A model generated the notes under the pieces. The model searched no databases. It was not told where the DNA came from and saw nothing but the letters and a program-made list of their open reading frames with translations. From positions 1,612,001 to 1,676,000 of the forward strand of contig JAKJHU010000107.1 in the NCBI GenBank assembly GCA_022316685.1: a stretch of DNA of 64,000 bases. The letters are read 5' to 3'. The position numbers and the translations under genes are program-made. This stretch comes from Progne subis subis (Eukaryota; Chordata; Aves; Passeriformes; Hirundinidae). Of this stretch, positions 37,615-50,103 are shown in pieces. Numbering within the stretch: the stretch's first letter is position 1; the number at the start of each line of letters is the position of its first letter.

Positions 37615-38105
37615 GGTATTTGATCCATAAACTCAGTGATATCCAAGGGTTCAGTATTGGGTCCTGTTTAATATGATCTATGCTCTGCACAAGGGGATTG
37701 GGGGCACCCTCAGTAAATTCACAGATGACATTGACTTGGTTGGGAGTGTTGATCTTCTGGAGGACATGGAGGCTCTGCAGAAGGACCTGGACAGGACAGG
37801 CCAAGGCCAATGCTACGAGGTTCAATAAGGCCCAGTTCTGCACTTGGATCACAATAAGCCCAGGCAGTGCTACAGGCTGGGGCAGAGCAGTTGGAAAGCT
37901 GCCCAGAGGAAAAGGACCTGGGACAGCTGGTTCACAGCTGGCTGAACATGAGCCAGTGTGTGCCCAGGTGGCCAAGAAGGCCAATGGCATCCTGGCCTGT
38001 GTCAATGATAGCAGGACCAGGACAGTGACTGTCCCTCTCTACTCAGCACTGGTGAGGCCACACCTCAAACCTGGTGCTCAGTTTTGGCCCCTCACTAAGA
38101 GAAAT
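37615..38105 (+). mobile_element. CR1 LINE ORF2 C-terminal fragment
   Basis: A plus-strand piece of CR1 ORF2 after the RT catalytic region. It contains characteristic phrases such as TTCACAGATGACATTGAC, a CAGTTCTGCAC block, GGCCAAGAAGGCCAATGGC and CTGGTGAGGCCACACCTCAA. The plus frame 37680-38186 (168 codons) covers part of it and still reads CR1-like residues (a TKFNKAQF-type stretch and [15 protein letters not shown]), but frameshifts are present. The element lacks its 5' part and 3' tail. Confidence 0.88.
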
Positions 38106-39439
38106 ATAATGAGACGGTTTTTTTCAGCACAAATGCTTAGAAATGTTTTTAAGGTGTATACTTTAGCATTAATATTCAAGATCTAATATGCAGTAAGAGT
38201 ACAGAATATGGTATCCTGCCTCCGAGAACAAGTCTAAGGAATGCCAAAGGGGAGGTTAAATTCAGTGTTACATGTAAGTGTTTCTGTCATAAGTTTTGAC
38301 AACTCTTACAAAACTAGTCTTCCATAGACATTAGCACACAGTAGGGTGAAATTGCAAAATAGGAAGACCATTTTTAGCACGATTCACGTGGCAGTAGGAG
38401 CACAGATATAGATTAGCTTTAATGATGCTTTTAAAAATATTACAAAGCACTTACATAGTTTTTTACATGTGCATTAGGGAATTAGATTTATTTGGTCTGA
38501 CAAGTAGAGAGGTGCCAAATATAGCAAATAGTAGGTGTATAATATGTGGAAAAAGGAGTAGTTTTCCCTTTGGAATCCATTTTCCAAATATCTTTGAAGC
38601 TAGTAAACAAAACAACAAAAAAAAATCCCCTTAGATCGTAATTTAAGTACTAACATGTACTATTTGAAAGCAGCTTGAAAGTTTTAAATTTTTATGGAAG
38701 CTTAGATCAAATCAGTTACAGAATAATCATGTAGTTCTCCATTTTACTTGCTTCTAAGACCATAATTTAAACCATCCTATGTTTCCAAGGCTAATAGTGA
38801 TTATCTGATTAAATGCACTGCAACAAGAAGCTACAGTTAAACCAGCTGATAATTATCTTAAAGGTGCATAAAGAATCTCAGCAACTCCTAAAAAGAACAG
38901 CTGATATCATAACTTCTACCTGCACTAGAAGATCCTTTTTCAAGTCCTGAAATCTCCAGAAATTTTAATGGGTCTGGCATGTAATGGAAGGGAAAAGTAC
39001 ATACAATTTCCCTTTATCTTTGTGACCAATGTGAAGACATATCTGAAACAGAAATACTTAGGTAAATGCATCAGCTCAACTGCAAATATTTGTCAGTTCT
39101 ACTTCACTGTGGCTTCAAATGACATCCAGACCTTGCTGTTCTCAGTGTAAATACACAAAAGGTGATGTAAGAAATGGCCCTGTCCCCAGACAATTGACAT
39201 TTTACAGACAGGTTTGCAAACACCAGTTTCAGTGTCGTTCTAACCGCAAGATGCTGTACTGAACCAGAGATTCCATTGGTGTACTGGCTTCATGTTGTGC
39301 CTGCTGGAATAACACTCACTGAGATCCCATCTAGGGACTCCTCTGCATTTTTTCCTAAGAAAAAGATGAGAAAAAAACACTCCACAGACAAAAGCTCCCC
39401 TGTATTCTGGAACAGCAGTAACAACCCCTGTTGATCCTA
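38106..39439. other. No recognisable gene or element
   Basis: AT-rich DNA with short frames only and no recognised motif. Confidence 0.5.
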
Positions 39440-39897
39440 GGATGGAGCACCTCTTGTATGAGGAAAATATAAGAGAATTGAGGCCGTAGCCTGGAGGAGA
39501 GAAGACTCCGGGGAGACCCTACTGTGGCCTTTCAGAGCTTGAAGAGGGTCTATAAGAATGATGAGAATGGGCTTTTTTCAGGGCCTGTTGTGATAAGACA
39601 AGGGGTGATGGTTTTAATCTAAGAAAAGGTAAATTTAGGTAGTGGGAGTTTTTGAGGTTTTGGTGTTTTGGGGGGGTTTTGTTTGTTTGTTTTACAATTA
39701 GTGTGGTAAGAGACTGGAACAGGTTGTCCAGAGAGGTTGTAGATGCCCTATTCACAGCCACTGGAAGCATTCAAGGTCAGGTTGAATTAAGGTCTAACAA
39801 ACCTGATCTAATTGAAGGTGTCCCTGCTCATCACAGAGGGTTTGGACTAGATAACTTTTAAAAGGACCTTTCAACTCAAGCTAGTCTATTATTCTAG
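39440..39897 (+). mobile_element. CR1 LINE 3' end
   Basis: A plus-strand CR1 3' region. Recognisable CR1 phrases are GATGGAGCACCTCTTGTATG, GAGAAGACTCCGGGGAGACC, GTAAGAGACTGGAACAGG and GGTTTGGACTAGATAAC. It ends in a diverged tail around TATTATTCTAGGAC (39890). A G/T-rich expansion (about 39645-39695) interrupts the element. Confidence 0.85.
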
Positions 39898-41650
39898 GAC
39901 CCAACAATTTGTTATAGAAGCTTTTGGGGTTTTTTTAAGTGGTACATCAAACAGATTTTTTTTTTTTTTTTATCCAAAGATGAATCCTGCATTGATTTAT
40001 TTATATTTGTCATGAATATATATTTCTATTTCCAGAGAAGAGAGACAATGGAGCATCTATTATTTTACAATACCACCTGCTGAAATAATGATAGAAAGTT
40101 TCATTTGTGTAATATACATAGAGGTAAAAACAGGGAATGGTTCATCAGTAAGCTTCTACTAGTCATCCTACAATCAGGAGCATAGCTCATTAGATGTATA
40201 AAGATAAAGCACTTAATAAAAGGTCCAGTATAATTCCTAATTTTTGCACATGATATGCATATTAAAAAAAAAAAAAAAGTCTTTTTACATAAACAAGACA
40301 AAATCACATATCACCTTACTAATTTTCTTTCTAGTTCTATAGTCTGAAGAATAACTTTAATGGAATTCTAGCTATGTATAGTCTGTAGATAAGATTTAAT
40401 TTTCAATTACTTTTAGCCTATTTATCTTCACAAACACTAAATCAACTCATAATAATGAATTAAAATATACATCAAGTAATATTTATGTACTTAATTTAAA
40501 AGATTTTTCAAAGCAAACACAGTTTAAAACTTGCTTTGTAGTAAATTATGTCATTATGTGTTCATACTAATAATTTTTTAAGGCAGATAGTTCGTAAACT
40601 TACACTCCAGTATTCATGATAGAATTGTAAAAGACAAGATGAAACATGGTTTGAGCCCCACTGACCAGAAAAAAAAAAAACATGTACAGGGAATGGATTA
40701 TTTCCAAAGTACATAACACATTTTAAAATCTATGGGACAAAAGCAAGGTTCACTTATTTCTTTTACAGTGGTAGCACTTACTTCATAAAAGTGAACATAA
40801 AATGTGATTTGTTAAATCTGCTCTGTTAGGATAGCATACCTGCTGTCACCAATTTGTAACCTGCTGTCACCAATTTGTTATCTATTTCTCCTGTTAGGAT
40901 CCTCTGCCAGCACATGAAATATTTCCTTTTTTTTTTTTTTTTTCAAAGCAAATATATTCAATGCAATAGAAGCTTTTATCCTTCAACTCAAACATTGGAT
41001 AAATTGGAAATAAAAATCATCAAAAACCAAATTAGCAAAATCGTGTTTGCTTCCATTCCTCTTTTTTTTTTTTTTCACCTTGCCATTATGTTGTATCTTG
41101 CAAGTTGTTTTAAAAGCAGTATCTACTCTGAGAACTATGCCAGGGCGTTCCTTATAGTAAAGGAAAAAATCCTAACCAGCAGCTGAAAATATCTTTACTT
41201 CAAGCTGTTTTTTCAGTCTCATGATGTGATACTTAAACATTACAAAAAAAAAAAAAAAAAAAAAGTAAAATTATGTACAATTTGATAGATCAGAGTGGGT
41301 TTACAGTCAAAATTAATTCCTTATATGTTATCTTGAAATAAATTTCTTTAACTACTTCAGTACTTTAAAGGAAGAGCCTTAAATGGGCAAGGGTTACAAC
41401 AGCAAAATCAATCTTCATGTTATACAGTGGGTGGGAAAAAAGGAAAAGGTTTTGTGCTAGATGCACTTAACCCTACCCTTATCCAGAAGAAAGAGGTGTG
41501 GCTCATGCCACCTATCAGTGTCACTGGAATGCAATTAAAATATTTTCCCAGTTACAAAGTTTCCCTGCATATGCCCTTGCGACTTACATTTTTCTGAAGT
41601 ATGCATTTTTCACATTTTTTATTGTCTTGTTATTTAAAATATTGTCAGGT

Positions 41651-41685
<35 letters not shown>

Positions 41686-43394
41686 CCCTGCTTTTGTCTG
41701 TGTTTAGTTTTTTTGGTGTCTGTTTGTTTGTTTGTTTGTTTTTGTTGGTTTGCTTATTTTGGTTGTTTCCCCAAAACGTGGTACAAATTACAAAAGAAAA
41801 AACTGGGTAATAGTAAAAAGAAGATGTAATGAAATTTTTATAAAAATTGTAACTTTGAGAAAAGGCCATTAATGAACTTATTAATTAAATAAAAAGAAAC
41901 AAAAAAATCCCTGATAAATAGATTAGCTTTATTAATTTTGCTTTGAATGTACTTTTCCTAGCTCATATTCCTTCTCAGAGAAATACAATTCATTAGGAAA
42001 AGGTAACAGCTCAAAAAAGAAATAAAACTCTCTTCTTGAATTTGAAAATAGATAGGAATTAAACCCATAAATCTCCTCTTAGGTTATGACAGGTAGCATA
42101 GAGATTTCATATGTACAGTTTATAGCATGAGGAACTTCATCAGATGATGCAGCTGCTTCAGTGGGAAACCTGCCCCCACACACAAGCTGGTAAAATCAGG
42201 ACAAGCTGCCAAAAGCGCTTCTTTTAAATATGTCGTAGCAACGATGCATCACAGCAGCCACCCAGGAAATATTTTTGCCTTTGTACAAAGAACAAAGTTA
42301 CTGCCAGATTATAAAAATAAAAATGCCTCTGTTGTCTATGTGCCCAATTTACCTCCTAAAAGTTTATTTCACTGATGTCACAGATTTCCTTGTTGTCCCA
42401 ATGGATAATGCCTTTATTTGCCTCGGGAGAACAGAGGGAAGTGAATGGGAAGGATATCCTGGTAATTTTCCAAACCAAGGCATATAATAAGGAAGACTTC
42501 CTTAATTGATATGCTAATTATTTTTATTGTAGAAAACCTTTTGTTGGATGCCTGTGGTGACAGAATAGAAGAAAAGGACCTTCGAAGCTGACAGGCAGCA
42601 AGAGAGAAGTATGAAGTGGAACAGAAACTGGCAATAGCAGCTGAAGATATGGAGCACTGAAAACCTATCTAACACAAAATAAAGGACAAGATTTATATAT
42701 TTCTTTCAGACATTATACGGCCTATTGTTGATATTGTCATACACCACAGGCTTTAAACTAAGACAACAAGAGAGTATCAGCAGCAGGTTATAAAAATAAT
42801 TTCATACTTTATCCACCTTGTACTCACTTCATGCTTTACTATCAGTTATACAATTACATCAGCATGTCTTTCACTATTCCATACATTCAAAAAGCTATTT
42901 TTGCCTTAAAACTGATGAAGTCATATTAGATTCTCCTGCAACTGAATCAGTTCTCTGTGGGTTAAATGGGCAATGGGACATGTCTCTCTCTCGCACATAC
43001 TTATACAGTCAGTTATACTAGTAAAATGCTGCAAAATATATATACTTATTTTAAGTTAAAGATGGCTGTAATTTTGACAGAACAGTTATTTAAATATGTA
43101 TTTTCATTATCTGAATTGCATACAGTTATACAATCTTTCCATAATGCACAATGATATGTAACTGAAAGTTTTAAAATACTTTTGGCATAAAACTAGCTGG
43201 TCATGGTCTTGGTGTATATATTCACCACAAGCTATACAATGGTTTATTTGTTAGCAAGAACTTAGGATGAATTGAAATGCTGGGTTCTGCCTTCAGGTTA
43301 TAGAAAAAATTTCTAAAGTTGTTAGTAGGAACATTAGTATATAGATCAATAGTCCTAAAAACCATTTGAAACAATAAGTGATATGGTAGTTTTT
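39898..43394. other. No recognisable gene; several simple repeats
   Basis: AT-rich DNA with a 21-bp tandem duplication (40838-40879), poly(A) at about 41245-41265, a poly(T) tract (about 41651-41685) and (GTTT)n at about 41722-41742. No coding region is recognisable. Confidence 0.5.
40838..40879. repeat. 21-bp tandem duplication
   Basis: Two adjacent copies of a 21-bp unit (ACCTGCTGTCACC followed by AATTTGTA or AATTTGTT) at 40838-40858 and 40859-40879. They differ at the last base only. Confidence 0.9.
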
Positions 43395-44095
43395 CAGTAA
43401 AGGAAGGTAGAGGATGTCACAGTCATCTCACAAACTAAGTGGCCCCCCAGATGGCCACTTACTGCAGTTCCCCAAGCCCTCATTGGTATTGGGGTGAGCA
43501 GTACTAGCTTTCAAAGCAAGTATTTTATCCAGATTGTAGGTCCTGAAGGACATACTGCTACTATTAAGCCTTTTGCTTTGCAAATTTCCATGGTATTACA
43601 GGGCCATGACATGCTCTCACAGATGTGAGTCAGAATTGAGTCTGATTTTTCGTAGGGGTTACTGATTTGTGTATACTATCCTGAAATTGACCTGGAAAAC
43701 TAGTGAACCGGTATGGGTAGATAAGTGGTCCCTGCAAGAGGAAAAATAGCGTGTCTTACAAAACCTGGTTAATGAACTACTGCAAGCGGGACATATTGAC
43801 CCCTCCACAAGCCTGTGGAACACTCTGGTATTTGTCATTCAGAAAAGAAGTGGTAAGTGTTGTTTGCTTCATGATATCAGAAAAATAAACGCAGTCACGG
43901 AAGACATGGTAGCCCTGCAGCTAGGCCTCCCATCACCTATCTTGATTCCTCGAAAATGGCACTTGCCAATCATTGATTTGAAAGATTGCTTTTCACAATT
44001 CCTCTGCACCCAGAAGTCACACCAAAATTTGCCATTTCAGTACCCAGTTTAAATACGCAGGAACCTTTGCAAAGATTCCACTGGGTAGTTTTACC
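43395..44095 (+). pseudogene. pol: Class II (betaretrovirus-like) ERV protease-RT remnant
   Basis: A decayed internal fragment of a class II endogenous retrovirus. From about 43407 it reads like the region just after the aspartic protease active site (an EDVTVI phrase where the family has the end of its active-site motif), followed by ALIGIG and GPEGHTATIKPF. The protease end has a stop at 43626-43628. RT begins near 43693 with an EPVWVDKW phrase, has a stop at 43747-43749, then continues with SLWNTLVFVIQKRSGK and LLHDIRKINAV. A one-base loss near 43990 shifts the frame after a DLKDCF phrase, where the RT palm begins. The RT catalytic YxDD region is absent. There are no flanking LTRs or TSD, so this is an isolated fragment. 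It may or may not come from the family that left the four solo LTRs. Confidence 0.85.
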
Positions 44096-46423
44096 CCTCA
44101 AGCCTGCATATGTGAATTTCTGAAGGAAAATATATCACATTGGTAATATGGAAATGTACTTAATTAACATGAAAATTGTACAGCTCATCTTTATTTTTTT
44201 GTATGTACATACGTACGTAATAAATGGACCTTTTGTTTCAGTTGGGGGCTTTTTTTTTTTTTTTTTTTTTAAGAAAACAGAATCTTCAACACAATACCAT
44301 TTTTATTTATAAATATTATTTTACACTGGAGACTGGAGAAGACAGAAATATTTGCATACTTATTCAATATATTTTACCTATAAAATTCATAACTGTGATT
44401 CTGCCCCTCATTGCAAGTCTATACTTAAAAGCAGATGAGGTCATTATGTAGAAAATTCTGTACAAAATTATAATATGTATTGGCTGCATTTAGTATGAAC
44501 TATAATATTACTTGGTAGAGATTTTTGAGCCTTAGACCATAAAAATTCAACAAATGCAATCATTCTTCTGGTAACACTAACATTAACACATAACTTTTGG
44601 AAAACTGAGTAACTGGGCACACTGGTCAACTCTTAAAATTCAGTATATTTTGATAGTCACCACATCATTGAATCGGAAATGTTTCATTTATTCTTTATTC
44701 TGTATGGATGAAATGTCAAATCAGAACGACATAACTGTGCATAAATTCTGACATTTTAGGGAGAATGACTATGGAAAAATCTCATTAAACTATATGGATA
44801 TCTCAATAAACTATATTTCAAGTTTAGTAGTAGCCTCTTCCAAGTTTGACTACCGACCTTCCATGGATGTCCTAATGCCACAGCAGCAGATCTGTTGGTG
44901 GAAAAGGTGAGGAGACGGGGCATCACAATAAATTCACTAGAAATATTCCCTAAAAGGCACAGTTTGATTTCTAGGCTGTTCTCTCAGAAGAATTTACCTC
45001 CTTTTCATACAGTCAGCCACAGATGTAGAAGGTTACAAGTCAATAGAGAAATTTGACTAGATTCCCTTTACTGGTACCATGACATTTGCAGTCAGTTCTT
45101 TAAAATGTGAATGTCTGGGCATGAAGATGCACACCTGCTAGGATGTGTACAAGAGCACAGTCTCTGTGAAGGGTTCATAGGCAGAACTGCTTACAGTTCT
45201 GGTGGCTTCAATTCCCACACTTGGACCATGCGTGGGTGTCAAATGAGGGAAATGCTAGGACAAAAGAGTTGCAAAGAGAGATAAAGAGCAGAGCTGGGAA
45301 AAAACCATATTCTTACCTGCTCCTTCTTACTTGACAGAAAGCCTTTGCTAAATAGAATTGGATGAGATGAAAAGAGACCAGACAGAAGAAAAATACCTCT
45401 GGACATAGCAGAGAGATTGTTGTAAGGAATGTGACTATTCCCGAATGAGGACTGAAATGTGACCATGAAAGGGGCATATGTCACAGCAGTAAGGCAAACA
45501 TATCTGCACATTTCCAAACATATGACCAAATAACTGGTAAAGAACTAAATACTTAAAAATAGTCAAATGGTTAACTAAGGGATAAAAAGTGGAGAGTAAA
45601 AAAATAAACAGGCCCCTTTTACAAAGAGGTTTTAATTATAATACCATTCACAAGGCTCTGAGGTCTCTGAAATACAGCAGTGTGAGTTATATCAGCCTGC
45701 CTGAGCACTGTCAGAAGAAACCCGTGTTTTGGCAGTATCCATCAGGTAAACAAAGGGAAGGCACCAGCATTGTATAAACTGGCTGTAACCCTTGGCAGCT
45801 GGTTGTAGAGAGATGGGCCCAGCAGCACCAATGCCCCTCCCTCCCCAGACACTGCTTGCTGTGATTCAGTGCACTTACTGCAGTCATCCCTGTACCTCAG
45901 AATGCATTAACTGGAAGAATAGGATTTGACTTTATGACTAACATATTTACAGTCCTGTCAAAACCCTGACTTTCTTTTGTACTATTAGGAAGAAGTATGT
46001 ATCCTTTGGGAGGGTAGAGTGCTCTATATGAAAATGGTTAACTCAACAGAAAGATGCAGCAATGAATAATGGGCAGTGAAGAGGAATTATACTGGTGAAT
46101 CATAGTTTTTTTGTGGTCAAAACTGATAGTTGTCAGATTGGTCAATGATGATGACAAGGCCACAGGTCTGTGTAAAGGAGTCCCAGAGCTTGCATCACTC
46201 TCAGCATCTCAGTGGTATATGGTCTTTAATACATCCCCATGTATGACTCTGGAGGTAGTTGAATAACTTATTCAAAATATTAGTCTTTGGTGAACCCTAG
46301 AGAAGTCTGCATTTAAGTTTTTCAGGTTCCTGATATAGCACATCAAAGTTACACTAATAAAAATATTTTTAACTTTCAGTATATTGTTGTAATGCATTAA
46401 TTGGGTTTACATTTCATCAGATT
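44096..46423. other. No recognisable gene or element
   Basis: AT-rich DNA with a poly(T) run at about 44251-44270. A minus-strand frame at 45239-45529 (96 codons) has no recognisable motif. Confidence 0.5.
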
Positions 46424-46737
46424 TGTAATGTTCTTTTCTAGCTGTCCTTGCCCAGCAGTGCCCATCCCCCACACTGAAATGTAACCTAACTCTGTTCCCC
46501 TCCCGCTTCTCCCTGATCGGGTGGTGCCTCTGGGCCCTGCCTCTGGGCCCTGCCCCTGGGGGAAAAAGCCCCAATACGGGAGGGGCCAGGGCTCTCTGGC
46601 ATCGGCAAACCATCAGGAAGGGCTCCAGCAAGCAGAGCAGGACTTGAGAATAAAAGCTGTAATACCCAACCTGGTGCCAGAGAGCAGACTCTTACTTTTG
46701 CCATCAGCGGCCGTCTAATCTTGTAGGGAAAACTACA
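46424..46737 (+). mobile_element. Short LTR of a distinct family (plus copy)
   Basis: A GC-rich LTR-like segment of about 314 bp starting TGTAATG and ending AAACTACA, with AATAAA at 46649-46654. Its middle (CCCACACTGAAATGTAACC, CTCTGTTCC, CCCTGATCGGGTGGTG) matches the reverse complement of 47400-47510. A 14-bp duplication (CCTCTGGGCCCTGC) lies at about 46528-46555. No TSD could be confirmed, so exact ends are tentative. Confidence 0.7.
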
Positions 46738-47083
46738 GCATATTTTAAGTGGTTTATTCCGCTTATATTCCTATACATAAATGAAAAGCTAAAAATATTT
46801 TAATTACTCTACTTGAAAAAAGTATGCAAGTCAGCATATATTGTATCTTTCCTCCTTCAAGAGTATCATATTCCCATGGATCACTTTTCTATCTAATTTT
46901 TCTCAGCTTAGTAATAAACCAACAATTAACTTGCATAGTTCTGAAAAATGCTTTTGGGGCTCCAATTCCACTATGGGCTTTTCAGCTGACCAGCCCCACC
47001 TGGGATCCCCATCTGCACCCCTGGACACCCAGTCCCTTCCTGAGCTCTGCCCCAAGGCATTCTTGTGCTTTACCCAGTCTTGA
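46738..47083. other. Spacer between inverted LTRs
   Basis: AT-rich to 46950, then GC-richer. The GC-rich part (about 46950-47083) might be internal or LTR sequence of the minus-strand element, but I recognise no retroviral motif in it. Confidence 0.4.
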
Positions 47084-47559
47084 TGTGGCGCGCGCTCTCT
47101 CTCTCTCTCTCTCTCGGAGCCCTGGCTCCGTTCTTGCCTCAGCCGGCTGGAGAGAGAAACCACAGACAGAAGGATTTTTTCCTTCAGGGTCCCAAAGATC
47201 CCAGAGGCTGCAAACCTTTTCCTTTAGAGAGAGCAGGTGTCCATTGATGGCAAAAGGAAAGAGTCCGCCCTTGGTCTGGGGGGAAATCAAGGCTTTATTC
47301 AGTCTGTGGTCCTGCCCCCACAGGGTCCGGAGCTCAGTTCAGTCCACGTCCCTGTCCCCTTCCCAAGAGAGAGATCCACATGCTTCTCCCAGCTTTTATC
47401 CAGGGGGAAGGAGCTAGAGGCAGGGACAAGCCACTACCCAATCAGGGATAAGGTGGGAGTGGAACAGAGTTGGATTACATTCCAGTGTGGGAGGATGGGC
47501 GGGGAAAAGGAGCAGGGACAAACCTCATGATACATTTTCCAAGGGAACACGGTGCTACA
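47084..47559 (-). mobile_element. Short LTR of the same family (minus copy)
   Basis: On the minus strand it begins TGTAGCACCG and ends CGCGCGCCACA. It has a TATA-like GGATAAAAGC (plus 47392-47401) and an AATAAA (TTTATT at 47294-47299). It shares the CCCACACTGGAATGTAA, CTCTGTTCC and CCCTGATTGGG blocks with the plus-strand LTR 350 bp away. It contains a (CT)n run next to GCGCGC at about 47088-47115. No matching TSD was found. The plus-strand frame at 46824-47417 (197 codons) and overlapping minus frames are translations of this LTR and its flank. Confidence 0.7.
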
Positions 47560-48529
47560 GAAGAAACCATTACAAAACCCAATATAAAAATGAAATACAA
47601 TATAAACCAAATTTAATGCACAACAACACAGTCTCCAGTCTTTTTCTACCCCTGTCCTGATCTCACACCTCTGGTATAGTCCTGTCTCCTACTGGACTGG
47701 AGTGCCTAGAAGGATCCAGAGTCTAAGTGTATCTTGCCTGGAAGAGTCTGGGCCTGTCATCAGACCTTGCTGATGGCACCATGCTCTGCCCACTCTGCTC
47801 ACCCCCACACTGAGGAGCTGTGTGCTGGCCCGCAGGAGCACTACCTCTGCTGCCCAGACTTCACCTCCAGGCTTGTGTTCCCTCATGGAACAGCTCCACA
47901 CCTGCTGCCACTTGGCAAGATTTTAGGCATGACAAAAAAAGTAATCTGCTGCTCTGCTGTGTTGTGCTGTTGAACTGATCTCATTTCAGCGCAAGGTTAA
48001 GTATTAGAGAAGACTAACTAAAATATCTATTATAATCCCACCTTTCACTTTTATGTACTTGGAATCAAACACAGTAGTAGCTTAGGGAATTCCTTGGATT
48101 TTGTGAGACAGCATCTTTTTTAGAGATGGAATTAGTTTTGAACGAGGTGTACCAAGTACAAATTTATACAAAATGCAGAAATCCAAGAAAGTTTTTGAAT
48201 TATGATTATGCTGATTTGTGCAATAGGACTGTAATAAACTTAACTGCAAAGCAAGTAAAATCTTCAGGAGTCACAGCATATTGTCTGAGTTTATGTTGTG
48301 ATATTTTATTACATGTCAGGAATTCTTGATGGAAAACTCTGGTGTAGGAAAGACACAGGACCTGAGAGACTCCTTTAAAAAAAGAACACATAAAATAAAA
48401 ATAGAAGTGGAGATACTGCTCGAGAAAGCAGGGGCCGGCTGAACTCTTAGGGATTCTGGAAATACTGCATCCCACCTTGGTGCTTCCAACGCAGGGTTAG
48501 TGCTCACTGAATTCAGCAGAGGACCCCAA
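47560..48529. other. No recognisable gene; moderately GC-rich patch
   Basis: A GC-richer segment at about 47640-47910 has short frames (for example 47734-47973) but no recognised domain. It may be part of an unrecognised retroelement next to the minus-strand LTR. The remainder is AT-rich. Confidence 0.4.
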
Positions 48530-49015
48530 ACTGGCCAGTGACTGGAGAAATTGTCCTACCAGCAGTGGCTGAAGCAGCTGGGCTTGTCCAGCCTGGAAGA
48601 GGGTTTCAGAAGGACCTAAAACAGCCTTTCAGCATCTACATGTGGTGATCAAGAAAACAGAAAGAGATACTATGAAGAAAGTTAACTCTACTCGTGACAA
48701 AGCCTTGCAGAAGTTTCCTTTCCTTAGGTGCTGAAAGCTGGAGAAGTCTTCTAGTGACAAAAACAGCAGGGTATAGGAGGTGAATGAAAGTCAAATGCAA
48801 AAACTGCAAAGAGAGATACTCAGGTCAGATGCAAGGAAAATGTGGTCCTTCCTAGGACAGCCAAGCTGCATAACAGACTGCCCAGAGAGGCTGGCAGTTT
48901 CTGAGATTGCCCTGAGCAATCTGATCTGACCTCAGAGCTGGACGTGCTGTGAGCAGGAGATTGGCCTGGAGACTTCCTGGGGTCCCTCCAACCTGGATGC
49001 TGCTTTGAGCACTTC
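48530..49015 (+). mobile_element. CR1 LINE 3' end
   Basis: A plus-strand CR1 3' region. Identified by a GGGCTTGTCCAGCCTGGAAG phrase, GACTGCCCAGAGAGGCTG and a final GGGGTCCCTCCAACCTGGAT block. It is truncated at the 5' side, diverged, and lacks a clear terminal octamer. Confidence 0.8.
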
Positions 49016-49944
49016 TCATTTAATGAAGTAATAATGGTAGTGCTGGAAACAATAGGGTTCATAACATATGGATAACAGAAGAAATTCATAGTTATATGGC
49101 TCATAGAAATCAATAAAGTGGATGTAAGCATCAGAGAAATGTTTCATTTAAAACAGAACTCACCAATGTTGCTTTGAGCCTATTAGTCTAAAATAGGGAC
49201 AGAGAATAGGCAGGAAGGAGATCAAATGAGAAACCAAAGGAGCACACACTAAAAATCACAGGTGGATTAAAAAAAAAAAGAAAAAAATCTATATTTATTT
49301 ATCTGCTGAAGAAAAAAAAAAACAACTTGAAAAATTGTTAAAAACAGAAAATTTGAAGTCTAAGGAGAGTACTTTTCAAGGCAGATAAAATATGCCTTTG
49401 AATTTTCAAAAGTCATATCAAGTGAATATCAAGTAATATAAAGTGAAGAGTCTGCAGCGTCATTTTAAAGAACCAGAGAAAATAATTTTTTTGCAGAAAT
49501 ATGATGGTTTACACATACTTAATAAACAGGGTGTGACAGTCTAACACTTGAAATTTCTAAGAAAATATTTCCTGAGAGTTATGCCAGGGATAGCAATCGA
49601 ACAATATCACCCTCCCTATAAACATCCAATATATATTTAATATATTTACAGATGTAGTGGTCTCTAAAACAAGGTTTGGGTATTAAACATATTGGCAGCA
49701 GTTAGCTCATTCGCATCTTCTAAAAGGTTGAAAGTTTTTTCTTTTCTTCAGTGCCCCCCAAAAAGCATTAATGTGCTGCTCTGAGTGACTTTCTAAAGCT
49801 TATAATTGGCCCATTCCCAGGAGCTGATTAGCAATCACAGAATCCACGGAGAGGGAGGTCAGCGGGACAAGTCCATGTCTCAAAAGCACATGCTCAAGAA
49901 ACCCAGTTCTCTTTTTAAAGTAACAAATCGGCAATTAAAGCCAT
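49016..49944. other. No recognisable gene
   Basis: AT-rich DNA. The last part (about 49795-49944) has balanced composition and no repeat character. It could be a conserved non-coding segment, but this is only an impression. Confidence 0.4.
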
Positions 49945-50103
49945 GCGAGCAGTTTGATGGCGTTGTCTCGGAAAGGCCGCAGGCCCCGCTCGGCCCCGGC
50001 GCGGCGGCAGCGGCCGCGCTGTGCCCGGGCGGGGCGGCGCCAGGGGGCGCTGCAGCCCCGCGCATGAGGCGCGGCCCGAGGAGCGCCCGCCGCCCAGGCC
50101 GGC
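49945..50103. promoter_or_regulatory. CpG-dense segment (possible small CpG island)
   Basis: A GC-rich segment of about 160 bp with about 27 CpG dinucleotides by hand count, including NotI-like GCGGCCGC and CCCGGGCGGGG (Sp1-type) motifs. It contrasts sharply with the AT-rich DNA upstream and runs directly into the octamer array. It could be a small CpG-island promoter, a GC-rich relic or simply the seed from which the array grew. No exon can be assigned. The plus-strand frames through it (from 49806 and 50021) continue into the repeat and look fortuitous. Confidence 0.55.

Noticed and set aside
46824..47417. 197-codon plus-strand frame, Ser-rich
   Set aside because: It covers the 3' part of a minus-strand LTR including a (CT)n run. 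The length comes from the repeat, and no domain is visible.
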